A stretch of 36,028 nt of DNA, from the NCBI GenBank assembly GCA_013141155.1, contig JABFRM010000010.1:1-36028 (forward strand). Direction: 5' to 3'. The translations under genes were made by a program, and so were the position numbers. Positions 17,623 to 26,223 of this stretch are shown here, in pieces. The notes under the pieces are model-generated. The model was given only the letters and a program-made list of their open reading frames with translations. It ran no database searches and was not told where the DNA came from. This DNA comes from Methylococcaceae bacterium. GTDB taxonomy: Bacteria; Pseudomonadota; Gammaproteobacteria; Methylococcales; Methylomonadaceae. The stretch's first letter is position 1. Each line of letters starts with the position of its first letter.

Positions 17623-18561
17623 ATGAAAAAACTAAAAACAGCCGTCATTGGCGCCGGTTACTTGGGTAAATTCCACGCGGAAAAATACGCATCCCTGCCG
17701 GATTGCGAACTGGTGGCGGTGGTGGATATTAACCCAGTTGCGGCACAAGAGGTCGCCGCAAAACATGGCGCACAAGCCTTAACCGATTACCAACCCTTGT
17801 TAGGGCAAGTGGATGCGGTCAGTATCGTGGTGCCGACCAGCTTACACCATGCCGTGTCGCGGGATTTTTTACAGCACGGTGCGCATGTACTGGTGGAAAA
17901 ACCCATCACGGTGACTTTAGCGGAAGCCGATGAATTGATTGCCATTGCTACAGCTAAGCAATTGATTCTCCAGGTTGGGCATTTAGAACGCTTTAATCCG
18001 GCGATATTGGCTTTAGACCAGCGCCACGAAAAACCGTTGTTTATCGAATCGCATCGACTGTCGCCGTTTAATCCGCGCGCCAATGATGTCAGCGTGGTGC
18101 TGGATTTAATGATCCACGACATTGATATTATCCTGGCGTTAGTGGATGACGACATTGAACGCATTGATGCCAGTGGCACGGCAGTATTAACCCAGGGAAC
18201 GGATATTGCCAATGCCCGCTTGACCTTTAAAAACGGTTGTGTAGCGAATGTCACGGCGAGCCGCATTAGTCTAAAAATGGAACGTAAAATGCGTTTATTT
18301 AGGCCGTCTTCGTATATTTCAGTAGATTTTCAAAATCGGGTGCTCACTAAGCATCGCACCGGCCCTAAGGAAATGTTCCCTGGCATTCCCGAAATTATTA
18401 CTGAAGAATCAGTATTTGAAGGCGGCGATGCTTTGCTGGAAGAAATTAAGCATTTTGTCTTGTGCATTCAAACGGGTCAAAATCCAACTGTGTCCGGTGA
18501 AGCGGGTCGCAGAGCTTTGGCGACCGCTATAGCAATCACTCAATTATTAACGCATGGATAG
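17623..18561 (+). CDS. Gfo/Idh/MocA-family NAD(P)-dependent oxidoreductase
   Basis: A 312-residue protein with an N-terminal Rossmann fold ('AVIGAGYLGKFHAEKYA', residues 7-23, GxGxxG-like) and a C-terminal alpha/beta domain. The EKP motif is 'VLVEKPITVT', and the second conserved block is 'LDLMIHDIDIILALV' with the catalytic-site His. These enzymes oxidise or reduce sugars, often as nucleotide-sugars. The closest group I can name is GnnA, which oxidises UDP-GlcNAc at C3 for diamino-sugar lipid A; the 'GYLG-FHAEKYA' start fits that group. However, no gnnB transaminase or lpx gene is adjacent, so this remains a suggestion. It appears to be transcribed alone. Confidence 0.8.
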   Translation: MKKLKTAVIGAGYLGKFHAEKYASLPDCELVAVVDINPVAAQEVAAKHGAQALTDYQPLLGQVDAVSIVVPTSLHHAVSRDFLQHGAHVLVEKPITVTLAEADELIAIATAKQLILQVGHLERFNPAILALDQRHEKPLFIESHRLSPFNPRANDVSVVLDLMIHDIDIILALVDDDIERIDASGTAVLTQGTDIANARLTFKNGCVANVTASRISLKMERKMRLFRPSSYISVDFQNRVLTKHRTGPKEMFPGIPEIITEESVFEGGDALLEEIKHFVLCIQTGQNPTVSGEAGRRALATAIAITQLLTHG

Positions 18562-18597
18562 ACTTAGAAATGAAAATTAAATAACTACCGCTCAGTG

Positions 18598-18626
18598 TAG
18601 CTTATTTTGTCGGTTAGCTATTTTTT
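18598..18626 (+). terminator. Possible weak terminator after Gfo/Idh gene
   Basis: A short stem, tagct (18598-18602) with agcta (18616-18620), is followed by six T (18621-18626). The stem is only 5-6 bp, so strength is doubtful. Confidence 0.35.
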
Positions 18627-18642
18627 AAAAACCATCCGTGGT

Positions 18643-18683
18643 GAGCTTGTCGAACCATGATCCACCGACCCTTCGACAAGCTC
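18643..18683. repeat. 12-bp inverted repeat within repeat-rich spacer
   Basis: gagcttgtcgaa (18643-18654) and ttcgacaagctc (18672-18683) are perfect inverted repeats with a 17-nt loop. They overlap the edge of the 83-bp dispersed repeat. The ttcgacaagctc motif is common in intergenic repeats of many bacterial genomes. Confidence 0.7.
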
Positions 18684-18750
18684 TCGGCAACCCCTCCTGC
18701 GTTGCCTTACCTCCTGCACCCATGCCGTCGAGGGCGAACGGCGAAGCCTG
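18668..18750 (-). repeat. Dispersed 83-bp repeat, copy 1
   Basis: The reverse complement of this stretch matches 26983-27065 at 76 of 83 positions without gaps. It lies between the convergent Gfo/Idh and FAH genes. It contains no ORF and probably belongs to a genome-wide extragenic repeat family. Confidence 0.85.
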
Positions 18751-18800
18751 CCCTGTTAGCCCTGAAAACTTATTGTTAAGGACTCTTAAAGTCTAAGCCC

Positions 18801-19670
18801 TTAAATACAAAAACCATCCGGTTCATTAATCACCGGATTGATTAACGCCCCCAAACCTGCAATGCTAATTTTAGCGCGTTGCCCTGCTTGCAAATAACCC
18901 CGTGGCTGCATTTTAACACCTACACCGCTGGGTGTGCCGGTGGAGATGACATCACCCGGCTCCAGGGTCATCACTTGCGATAAGTATGTAAGCAATTCAT
19001 AGCAGTTAAAAATCATCTGCCGCGTATTGGCGTGTTGACGCAGTTCCTCATTCACCCAAGTTTTCAGTTCCAGATCATGCGGATCAGCAATTTCATCAGC
19101 CGTCACCAACCAAGGACCCATCGGGCCGTGGGTATCAAAGGATTTCCCCAGTGTCCAGGTAGGCGTACGCTGTTGCCAATCGCGTACGGTGACATCATTG
19201 ACGATGGTATAGCCTGCAATCATCGAAGGGGCTTCTGACGCGGCAACATGCCGACAGCGCGTACCGATCACAAACGCCAGCTCGCCTTCATAATCCAGTT
19301 TATTTGACACTTTCGGCAAATGAATCGCATCGCCCATACCTATGACACAAGTGCTTTGTTTGGTGAAAATGGTAGGGAATTCCGGTTTGTCACGTCCGGT
19401 TTCCGTAATATGGTCAGCATAGTTAAGCCCTACGCCCAGAAATTTACCCGGTCTGGGAATCGGCGCTTCCAATTTAACTGCGGCTAAAGGCAAGCGAGAG
19501 TCGCCACTATCAATAAGCTGTTGCATAGCGGTTAAAGCCGTTGCGCCCGCGTTTAAAAATGCCAACATGTTAACAGGTATGGCCTGACTGCCTGCGCCAT
19601 CAACAATGGTATCATTAACGACAGCCCCAACACGGGTATGGTTTGCGTGGGTAAAGGTCACCAATTTCAT
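18801..19670 (-). CDS. Fumarylacetoacetate hydrolase (FAH) family protein
   Basis: A 289-residue member of the FAH superfamily, metal-dependent enzymes that hydrolyse, decarboxylate or isomerise 2-oxo acids from aromatic or sugar catabolism. Motifs include 'FLGVGLNYADHITETGRD', the metal site 'LDYEGELAFVIG' (the E-x-E pair), 'GYTIVNDVTVRDWQ' (a further Asp ligand) and 'LEPGDVISTGTPSGVG' near the end. The N-terminal small domain 'MKLVTFTHANHTRVGAV' is also typical. It is transcribed divergently from rpe, with 110 nt between starts. The substrate cannot be deduced; annotations such as ureidoglycolate lyase or 2-hydroxyhepta-2,4-diene-1,7-dioate isomerase are equally possible. Confidence 0.88.
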   Translation of the reverse strand: MKLVTFTHANHTRVGAVVNDTIVDGAGSQAIPVNMLAFLNAGATALTAMQQLIDSGDSRLPLAAVKLEAPIPRPGKFLGVGLNYADHITETGRDKPEFPTIFTKQSTCVIGMGDAIHLPKVSNKLDYEGELAFVIGTRCRHVAASEAPSMIAGYTIVNDVTVRDWQQRTPTWTLGKSFDTHGPMGPWLVTADEIADPHDLELKTWVNEELRQHANTRQMIFNCYELLTYLSQVMTLEPGDVISTGTPSGVGVKMQPRGYLQAGQRAKISIAGLGALINPVINEPDGFCI

Positions 19671-19780
19671 AAAGCAAATCTTCCTGGTTAAATTTTAAAG
19701 AGGTCTATTGTAAACGTTAAGAAACATTGCCCAAAAAAAGATATACTGAGCGTTTTATTTATTCACGAGGATTTAAGCTT

Positions 19781-20449
19781 ATGAACCCTAATTGGATTGC
19801 CCCTTCCATTCTTTCCGCTAACTTTGCAAAATTAGGGGAAGAAGTGGATAACGTCTTAGCCGCTGGTGCGGATATTGTGCATTTTGATGTGATGGATAAC
19901 CATTTTGTGCCTAATTTAACCATTGGGCCGTTGGTGTGTGAAGCGTTAAGAAAACATGGCGTAACGGCACCGATTGACGTGCATTTGATGGTTGAGCCAG
20001 TGGACCGTTTGATTCCTGATTTCGCTAAAGCCGGTGCAAGCATTATTACGTTTCATCCAGAAGCATCCGTGCATATTGACCGCACTTTGCAATTGATTAA
20101 AGATTCTGGCTGTAAAGCGGGCTTGGTGTTTAATCCTGGTACGCCATTGCATTACTTAGATTATGTAATGGACAAAATTGACATGATTTTATTGATGTCA
20201 GTCAATCCGGGTTTTGGCGGTCAATCGTTTATTCCTTCTGCTTTAGATAAACTCAAGCTGGTTAGAAAAAGAATTGACGACAGTGGCTTGAATATCCGTT
20301 TAGAAATTGATGGCGGCGTGAATGCGTCTAACATCCGTTCGATCAAAGCGGCGGGTGCTGATACGTTTGTCGCGGGTTCTGCTATTTTTGGCAAGCCTGA
20401 TTACAAAAAAATCATTGATGAGTTGCGTGCGGAAATGGCACTGGCGTAA
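19781..20449 (+). CDS. rpe: Ribulose-phosphate 3-epimerase
   Basis: A 222-residue TIM barrel that interconverts D-ribulose 5-phosphate and D-xylulose 5-phosphate in the pentose phosphate (or RuMP/Calvin) pathway. The start is the ATG at 19781, preceded by GAGG; the in-frame extension back to 19727 is not part of the family. Family motifs are '[16 protein letters not shown]', '[19 protein letters not shown]' (His and Asp metal/catalytic residues), '[11 protein letters not shown]', '[13 protein letters not shown]' and '[11 protein letters not shown]'. In many gammaproteobacteria rpe precedes gph and trpE. Here the gph position holds a vapBC pair instead. Confidence 0.96.
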   Translation: MNPNWIAPSILSANFAKLGEEVDNVLAAGADIVHFDVMDNHFVPNLTIGPLVCEALRKHGVTAPIDVHLMVEPVDRLIPDFAKAGASIITFHPEASVHIDRTLQLIKDSGCKAGLVFNPGTPLHYLDYVMDKIDMILLMSVNPGFGGQSFIPSALDKLKLVRKRIDDSGLNIRLEIDGGVNASNIRSIKAAGADTFVAGSAIFGKPDYKKIIDELRAEMALA

Positions 20450-20467
20450 CCCTTAAGCATCACATAG

Positions 20468-20493
20468 GTTGGGGTGAGGTGACGAACCCCAAC
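20468..20493. repeat. Hairpin after rpe
   Basis: gttggggt (20468-20475) pairs with accccaac (20486-20493), giving an 8-bp stem and 10-nt loop located 18 nt after the rpe stop. There is no T-run. It resembles widespread 'ttggggtgaggtgacgaacc' intergenic hairpins and may or may not act in termination. Confidence 0.5.
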
Positions 20494-20548
20494 AACACAG
20501 TTCAGTAATCCGTTTTTCGGTGCAGAATATCTTGTAGGAGAATTAGCC

Positions 20549-20755
20549 ATGAAAACCACGCTTGAGTTGCCTGATGAACTCATTCAAGAAGCAATGCAAT
20601 TGACTGATGTTAAGACCAAAGCGCAAGTAATTATTTTGGCATTGCAAGAACTGATTAAAAAAAATAAAGTGGCAGAATTGAAAGCGTTTAAAGGAAAAGT
20701 TGATCTCGATATGAATCTTGATGAACTTAGAAGTCGCAATGTACATCTTGGTTGA
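20549..20755 (+). CDS. vapB: VapB-family antitoxin
   Basis: A 68-residue protein with a short N-terminal ribbon-helix-helix-like segment, 'KTTLELPDELIQEAMQLT', followed by 'DVKTKAQVIILALQELIKK' and a C-terminal tail that would wrap the toxin. This is the VapB/DUF2191 build of type II antitoxins, which bind the PIN toxin and repress their own promoter. AGGAG lies ~9 nt before the ATG. Its last 17 nt overlap the vapC start. The stretch between rpe and this gene has a hairpin but no clear operator I can name. Confidence 0.88.
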   Translation: MKTTLELPDELIQEAMQLTDVKTKAQVIILALQELIKKNKVAELKAFKGKVDLDMNLDELRSRNVHLG

Positions 20756-21122
20756 TACCTCTATTTGGATTGATTATTTCAAAAGTGGTGCAAACTCTGC
20801 CAAATTGGATGACTTGCTTGAGGATAATTTAATTGCTATCAATGATATTATTTTGGCAGAACTTATTCCATTTTTGCAGATAAAAAAGCAAACTAAAATT
20901 ATTTCGTTATTACACAATATCCGCTTGTTGCCATTACAAATAGATTGGGCTGAAATTATTCAATGGCAAACCAATTGTTTGAATGAAGGCGTGAATGGTA
21001 TCGGCATTCCTGATTTGCTCATTGCCCAAAACGCCAAACAACAAACGTGTAAAATTTATTCCTTAGATAAACATTTCCGTCTTTTAAGCCAGATTACACA
21101 AGCAATAACACTCATCGAATAA
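20739..21122 (+). CDS. vapC: VapC-family PIN-domain toxin
   Basis: A 127-residue PIN-domain ribonuclease. I use the ATG at 20739, which gives 'MYILVDTSIWIDYF' as the family start; an in-frame TTG at 20718 and ATG at 20721 are further inside vapB. Acidic catalytic positions visible are the Asp in 'LVDTS', the Glu in 'ILAELIPF', the Asp in 'GIPDLLIA' and the Asp in 'YSLDKHF'. VapC toxins usually cleave tRNA or rRNA. The gene ends only 3 nt before trpE, so trpEG transcription may partly depend on the toxin-antitoxin promoter. All four acidic residues are intact, so the toxin should be active. Confidence 0.9.
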   Translation: MYILVDTSIWIDYFKSGANSAKLDDLLEDNLIAINDIILAELIPFLQIKKQTKIISLLHNIRLLPLQIDWAEIIQWQTNCLNEGVNGIGIPDLLIAQNAKQQTCKIYSLDKHFRLLSQITQAITLIE

Positions 21123-21125
21123 CCT

Positions 21126-22613
21126 ATGACCCCCGAACAATTCAAGCAACACGCCCAACAAGGCTACAACCGCATCCCCATCAGGCGTGAAATTCTCGCT
21201 GATTTAGATACGCCTTTAAGCGCTTATCTCAAATTAGCCGATGGCGCGTATTCATACCTGTTTGAATCCGTGCAAGGCGGCGAGCAATGGGGACGTTATT
21301 CGATTATTGGCTTGCCATGCAAAACCGTGGTTAAAATCACCGGCAATGAGATTGTGCTGGAACATGAAGGTGTGGTGCAGGAAACCTTCACACATGACAA
21401 CCCACTGGTTTGGATTGAAAGCTTTAAACAGCGTTATAAGGTGCTGGATATAGAAGGGATGCCGCGATTTAACGGCGGCTTGGTGGGTTACTTTGGTTAT
21501 GAAACTATCCATTATATTGAGCCGCGTCTTAAAAATTCGGACAAACCTGACCCTTTAGGCTGCCCTGATATTTTGTTGATGGTGTCTGAAGAAATGCTGG
21601 TGTTCGATAACCTGTCTGGTAAGTTGTTATTGATGACCCATGCCAACCCTGAACAACCCGATGCGTACAATTTGGCACATGAACGGCTCAACCAATTAGC
21701 CATTAACTTGCGCGAATTGCAAGCCAAGCCTGCCAAACATCCTCATCCTAAACAGGTCAAGGAAGCCGATTTTATTTCAGGCTTTACTGAGCAAGGCTTT
21801 AAGGATGCGGTCATCAAAGCCAAAGAATACATCACCGACGGCGATATTATGCAGGTGGTGTTGTCACAGCGTATGACCATTCCTTTCACCGCTGCACCGA
21901 TTAATCTGTATCGGGCGTTGCGTTGCTTGAACCCTTCGCCGTATATGTTTTATTTAAACTTAAGAGATTTTCATATTGTCGGCTCATCGCCAGAAATTTT
22001 GGTGCGGCTGGAAGACGATATGGTCACAGTGCGTCCGATTGCGGGTACGCGCAAACGGGGTGCAACGCCGGAACAAGATTTAGCCTTAGAACAAGAATTG
22101 TTGGCTGACCCCAAAGAGTTAGCCGAACACCTTATGTTGATTGATTTAGGTCGTAATGATGCCGGACGCGTGTCGGAGATTGGTACAGTGCAACTGACCG
22201 ATAAAATGATTGTCGAACGTTATTCACATGTGATGCACATCGTTTCTAACGTAACTGGGCAGTTGCAGGCGGGTAAAGATGCTTTTGATGTGTTGGCGGC
22301 GACTTTTCCGGCAGGCACGGTGAGTGGTGCACCTAAAATTCGCGCGATGGAAATCATTAACGAATTAGAACCCGTGAAACGCGGTATATACGCAGGTGCG
22401 GTTGGTTATATTGCGTGGTCTGGCAATTTGGATACGGCGATAGCAATCAGAACGGCAGTGATTAAAAACCAACAATTAACCATACAAGCGGGTGCAGGGA
22501 TTGTTTATGATTCCGTACCGCAGAGCGAATGGGATGAGACCATCAACAAGGCGCGCGCCATATTTCGTGCAGTGAGTATGGTTGAAGCAGGACTGGCAGG
22601 AGAGCAAATATGA
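21126..22613 (+). CDS. trpE: Anthranilate synthase component I
   Basis: A 495-residue enzyme that converts chorismate plus ammonia (from TrpG) to anthranilate, the first committed step to tryptophan. The N-terminal regulatory region has 'YLFESVQ' (45-51), matching the LLES tryptophan-feedback motif. The C-terminal chorismate-binding domain shows '[11 protein letters not shown]', 'SSPEILVR', '[10 protein letters not shown]', '[16 protein letters not shown]', '[16 protein letters not shown]' and '[20 protein letters not shown]', all as expected. The length is normal. It overlaps trpG by 4 nt (ATGA). No trp leader peptide or attenuator is visible upstream, because vapC ends 3 nt before it. Confidence 0.96.
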   Translation: MTPEQFKQHAQQGYNRIPIRREILADLDTPLSAYLKLADGAYSYLFESVQGGEQWGRYSIIGLPCKTVVKITGNEIVLEHEGVVQETFTHDNPLVWIESFKQRYKVLDIEGMPRFNGGLVGYFGYETIHYIEPRLKNSDKPDPLGCPDILLMVSEEMLVFDNLSGKLLLMTHANPEQPDAYNLAHERLNQLAINLRELQAKPAKHPHPKQVKEADFISGFTEQGFKDAVIKAKEYITDGDIMQVVLSQRMTIPFTAAPINLYRALRCLNPSPYMFYLNLRDFHIVGSSPEILVRLEDDMVTVRPIAGTRKRGATPEQDLALEQELLADPKELAEHLMLIDLGRNDAGRVSEIGTVQLTDKMIVERYSHVMHIVSNVTGQLQAGKDAFDVLAATFPAGTVSGAPKIRAMEIINELEPVKRGIYAGAVGYIAWSGNLDTAIAIRTAVIKNQQLTIQAGAGIVYDSVPQSEWDETINKARAIFRAVSMVEAGLAGEQI

Positions 22614-23200
22614 GCGGCGTAAAAGTGGTGATGATTGATAACTACGATTCTTTTACCTACAATCTCGTGCAATATTTTGGCGAACTCGGCGCAGATGTCA
22701 CTGTAGTGCGTAACGATCAAGTGACGGTGGAAGATATTGCACAGTTAGCGCCTGATAAAATCGTCATTTCACCCGGCCCTTGCACGCCAAAAGAAGCAGG
22801 GGTTTCAGTGGATACCATCTTAAAATTTGCCGGTAAGATTCCGATTTTAGGCGTTTGCTTAGGCCATCAAAGTATCGGCTATGCGTTTGGCGGTGATGTG
22901 ATTCACGCTAAACAAATTATGCACGGTAAAACGTCACAAGTTCACCATCATAATTTGGGTGTGTTTAAAGGCTTAAATAACCCTTTTACCGCCACGCGCT
23001 ATCATTCGTTGGTGATTGCTCAAAACACCTTGCCAGATTGTCTTGAAGTGACTGCTTGGACACAAGATGAAGCTGGCAAGCTTGACGAAATCATGGGCGT
23101 TAGGCATAAAACGCTGGATATTGAAGGCGTGCAATTTCATCCTGAGTCGATTTTGACGGAACATGGGCATGATTTGTTGCGGAATTTTCTGGAACGGTAA
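22610..23200 (+). CDS. trpG: Anthranilate synthase glutamine amidotransferase subunit
   Basis: A 196-residue class I glutamine amidotransferase. The catalytic triad is Cys83 in '[12 protein letters not shown]' and His177/Glu179 in '[10 protein letters not shown]'. The N-terminus '[22 protein letters not shown]' and the '[12 protein letters not shown]' block are characteristic of TrpG/PabA. It supplies ammonia to TrpE, and may also serve PabB for folate synthesis. It overlaps trpE by 4 nt, giving coupled translation. trpD and trpC, which often follow, are absent here; a convergent glycosyltransferase gene begins 66 nt later. Confidence 0.95.
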   Translation: MSGVKVVMIDNYDSFTYNLVQYFGELGADVTVVRNDQVTVEDIAQLAPDKIVISPGPCTPKEAGVSVDTILKFAGKIPILGVCLGHQSIGYAFGGDVIHAKQIMHGKTSQVHHHNLGVFKGLNNPFTATRYHSLVIAQNTLPDCLEVTAWTQDEAGKLDEIMGVRHKTLDIEGVQFHPESILTEHGHDLLRNFLER

Positions 23201-23266
23201 GCCAATCACAGTCAATGGAACTGGTGCTGCGATTCACGCCTTTCCCAACTCGGGTTCACGGCATGC

Positions 23267-24448
23267 CTATGTCAGCAACGTTAACAGTAACGCAACATTA
23301 TCTGACCATTGCCGCTCGCGTTCAATATAGCCACGCGCTTGTTTACCCACTTTAATGCGTTGCCCAGGGTCATTAAAGACCGCCATCACTTTATCTATGC
23401 AAGCTTGCTGGTCATCCACTGGAAACAGCCAACTGGTAACGCCATCGACCACCACCTCTTTTACCGGATCAGATGCCGGTAAAACCATGCCTTGCTCCAT
23501 AGCCATCGACTCAAATAACTTCATGGGCGAGCAATAAGCATTTAAGTCCGGTAATATGCCAAAATCCATTGCGGCAAGATATTTTGGTACTGCATCATGT
23601 TTAACCAAACCCGTTAATACAATTTGTTTTTCCATGCCAGCGTTGTTAATAACTTCGCGTACCTCATTAAAGGATGCCCCGTCACCAACGAGTAACAATC
23701 CAAAAGCCGGATGTTGCTTAATCATAGGAATTATCTTGGTTACAAACCAAACGATGCCATGCCATGCCCCAAAGCCGCCGGTGTAGCCACAGATCGTTTT
23801 ACCTGCCAAGCCTAATTCTTTTTTAATTGCTTCCTTATCATATTGCTTTAAATCAAATGTAGTCACGTCACCTGCATTAGGACAGATCACTGATTTTGAA
23901 AGGGTGCCAAACTCACTCTCGGCAAGGTCACGGAGATAAGTGGAAACAAACACAATACCCGTACAGTGCGTAAATACCCATTGCTCGACTTTTTTAGCCC
24001 AATATTTAAACACCAAAGGTCTTATGCGCGAGACCAGTGCCGAATCATTGACTTCTAAAATAATGGGGATCGATTTTTTATTCGCTACCCACACCCCTGC
24101 AAACATAAATAATGAATAACGCTCATAAATAAAGGCGGGCTTAACCGCATCAATTTCTTTATTTAAGCGTTTTGGAATCATTAAATTGTAGAGCATCTCA
24201 AACAGTTCAAATACAAATATTGGCGCATTCTTCGTTAATCCCGCCAACCATTGCAATAGCTTGAGATACCATTGTTTTGACACACCCGCAGTAGCCGGTT
24301 CAATTTTTACTTCTTTTTCAGGGTCAGCACCCGGAAAGGAAAGTACGCTAACCACATGTCCTTGCGCACGCAACGCGTCCACAATTGCTTTAATGTGTCG
24401 CCCTTCGGCACCTGCACCACGGGTTCTATGGTGGTAAACAATATTCAT
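23267..24448 (-). CDS. Glycosyltransferase family 4
   Basis: A 393-residue GT-B fold glycosyltransferase. The N-terminal domain starts 'MNIVYHHRTRGAGAEGRHIKAIVDAL' with the glycine-rich acceptor-side loop. The C-terminal domain has 'ICGYTGGFGAWHGI', 'LLLVGDGASFNEV', 'IVLTGLVKHDAVPKYLAAMDFGILP' and 'SPMKLFESMAMEQGMVLPASD', which is the E-x7-E type nucleotide-sugar site (with the later Glu in 'VKEVVVDG'). A hydrophobic patch near residues 65-90 may associate with the membrane. It stands alone on the minus strand, converging on trpG. Donor and acceptor are unknown; a lipid-linked or exopolysaccharide glycan is likely. Confidence 0.85.
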   Translation of the reverse strand: MNIVYHHRTRGAGAEGRHIKAIVDALRAQGHVVSVLSFPGADPEKEVKIEPATAGVSKQWYLKLLQWLAGLTKNAPIFVFELFEMLYNLMIPKRLNKEIDAVKPAFIYERYSLFMFAGVWVANKKSIPIILEVNDSALVSRIRPLVFKYWAKKVEQWVFTHCTGIVFVSTYLRDLAESEFGTLSKSVICPNAGDVTTFDLKQYDKEAIKKELGLAGKTICGYTGGFGAWHGIVWFVTKIIPMIKQHPAFGLLLVGDGASFNEVREVINNAGMEKQIVLTGLVKHDAVPKYLAAMDFGILPDLNAYCSPMKLFESMAMEQGMVLPASDPVKEVVVDGVTSWLFPVDDQQACIDKVMAVFNDPGQRIKVGKQARGYIERERQWSDNVALLLTLLT

Positions 24449-24720
24449 TTTTTATGCCTATACACTAAAGCGCTTTTCAATAACGCTTAAAAATTATCCA
24501 AAATAATTAACATTAAAACATCGTTGGTTCAATTGTCGAAATACACCCACCCTGTTTACATTGGAAAAACAAGTAACCAAACGCATCACGCTATTAACGA
24601 TATTGTTCCGTTGCAGACGAAAGATTACCGCACACGACCACAATCTATAAAATGAGCAGCGGAATATACATGACAGTAGAAGGCTACGGCAACTTGTTTT
24701 GCGTTTTCTGCGGTATTTCA

Positions 24721-26223
24721 CTACCCTCTGCGCCAAGCATGATAACGTCCAATCCATTGCAATAATCTCTGCGGCGCATGATTGCGTTTCCAAACCCCCG
24801 CAACGGATTTGTTGGCCTCTGCCAGAGTTGGATAAATGTGAATTGTGCCCAACACTTTATTCAAACCCAGATTATGCTTTATTGCCAACACAAATTCAGC
24901 TATCAAATCACCGGCATGCTCCCCCACGATGGTAACCCCTAAAATTTTGTCTTTATCCGGTTTGGTCAATACCTTAACAAAGCCATGCGCTTCACTATCA
25001 GTAATCGCCCGGTCTAAATCATCCAGATGAAAGGTACTGACTTCATAAGCGATGCCCTGCTCTTTCGCTTCTTGCTCATTCAAACCAACCCTAGCCACTT
25101 CAGGATCAACAAAAGTTGACCAAGGAATCACCGAATAATCAGTACGGAATCTTTTGAATTGCCCAAACAAGGCATTTACCGCAGCGTACCAAGCTTGATG
25201 CGCAGCAGTATGCGTGAATTGATACGGCCCTGCGACATCGCCACAAGCATAGATATTTGGGTAATTGGTTTCCTGAAAGGCATTAATTGCAATGGTTTTG
25301 CGCGGCGATAAGGTGATGCCCATTTCCTCAACCCCATAACCGGTCACATTGGCGGCACGACCGATAGCCAACAGCACTTGATCAAAACCGATACGCAGCT
25401 CTTGACCGTGATGCTCTGCGAGCAGATATTTTTCGCCGTTTTCAATCAAGAATTGTTTGGCGCTATGTGCCAACAATACGTTAATCCCTTCCTGTTGAAA
25501 TTTGGCCAGCACCAGCGCGGAAACCTCGACATCTTCACGCGCCATCAGTCTGGGTAACTGTTCAATTTGCGTAACCTGACAGCCTAACCGCGCAAACGCC
25601 TGCGCCAGCTCACAGCCAATAGGGCCACCCCCTAATACCAGCAAGCGCCTCGGCTGTTCACGCAACGCCCAAACGGTATCCGAGGTCAGATAACCCACAT
25701 CCGATAAACCAGGAATGGGCGGCACGAACGGCTTAGCACCAGCGGCAATCACCATGCTGCGCGTAGTGATTACGCGAGAGGTATCGCCGCTGGTAACTTC
25801 CACAGCCCACGGCGATATGATTTTGGCGGTGCCGCTAATAACTTCTACGCCTAACTGGGTATAACGCTCGATGGAATCATGCGGCGCAACAGTTTTGACT
25901 ATATTTTGTACCCGCTCCATCACTTCGGCAAAATCAAAAGCAACCGTGGCAGATTTGATGCCAAACTCTTTGGATCGACTGACGTGCGATAAAAATTTAG
26001 CGGATCTAATAAACGCTTTCGACGGTACACAACCCGTATTTAAACAATCGCCACCCATCAAATGTTTTTCGACCAAGGTCACTTTGGCTTTAACAGCAGC
26101 AGCAATATAAGCAGTCACTAATCCACCTGAGCCTGCGCCAATCACCACCAGATTGTTATCAAATTTTTTAGGCTTAAGCCAGTTTGCCTTACTTTTTGCC
26201 AGCACTGTAGGTTGCTTAGTCAT
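24721..26223 (-). CDS. FAD-dependent pyridine nucleotide-disulfide oxidoreductase
   Basis: A 500-residue flavoprotein of the dihydrolipoamide dehydrogenase/mercuric reductase family. It has the FAD-binding 'VVIGAGSGGLVTAYIAA' (27-43), redox disulfide C60/C65 in 'GGDCLNTGCVPSKA', NAD-binding 'LLVLGGGPIGCELAQAFARLG', the second FAD motif 'NIYACGDVAGPYQFTH' and the C-terminal 'HIYPTLAEANK' (one His position kept). The N-terminal HMA domain and C-terminal Cys pair of MerA are absent, so mercury reduction is unlikely. I start at 26223 because this ATG overlaps the TVP38 stop by 8 nt; the longer frame to 26280 would lie inside that gene. The TVP38-reductase pairing is common and probably links the enzyme to the membrane. 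Confidence 0.9.
   Translation of the reverse strand: MTKQPTVLAKSKANWLKPKKFDNNLVVIGAGSGGLVTAYIAAAVKAKVTLVEKHLMGGDCLNTGCVPSKAFIRSAKFLSHVSRSKEFGIKSATVAFDFAEVMERVQNIVKTVAPHDSIERYTQLGVEVISGTAKIISPWAVEVTSGDTSRVITTRSMVIAAGAKPFVPPIPGLSDVGYLTSDTVWALREQPRRLLVLGGGPIGCELAQAFARLGCQVTQIEQLPRLMAREDVEVSALVLAKFQQEGINVLLAHSAKQFLIENGEKYLLAEHHGQELRIGFDQVLLAIGRAANVTGYGVEEMGITLSPRKTIAINAFQETNYPNIYACGDVAGPYQFTHTAAHQAWYAAVNALFGQFKRFRTDYSVIPWSTFVDPEVARVGLNEQEAKEQGIAYEVSTFHLDDLDRAITDSEAHGFVKVLTKPDKDKILGVTIVGEHAGDLIAEFVLAIKHNLGLNKVLGTIHIYPTLAEANKSVAGVWKRNHAPQRLLQWIGRYHAWRRG

Noticed and set aside
20718-20738. Earlier start for vapC (TTG 20718 or ATG 20721)
   Set aside because: PIN toxins of this family begin directly at 'MYILVDTS', so the ATG at 20739 fits better.
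23201-23266. Remnant of trpD after trpG
   Set aside because: The 66 nt before the convergent glycosyltransferase gene do not resemble trpD or any other coding sequence.
24721-26223. Mercuric reductase (MerA)
   Set aside because: There is no N-terminal metal-binding domain, no C-terminal cysteine pair and no mer neighbours.
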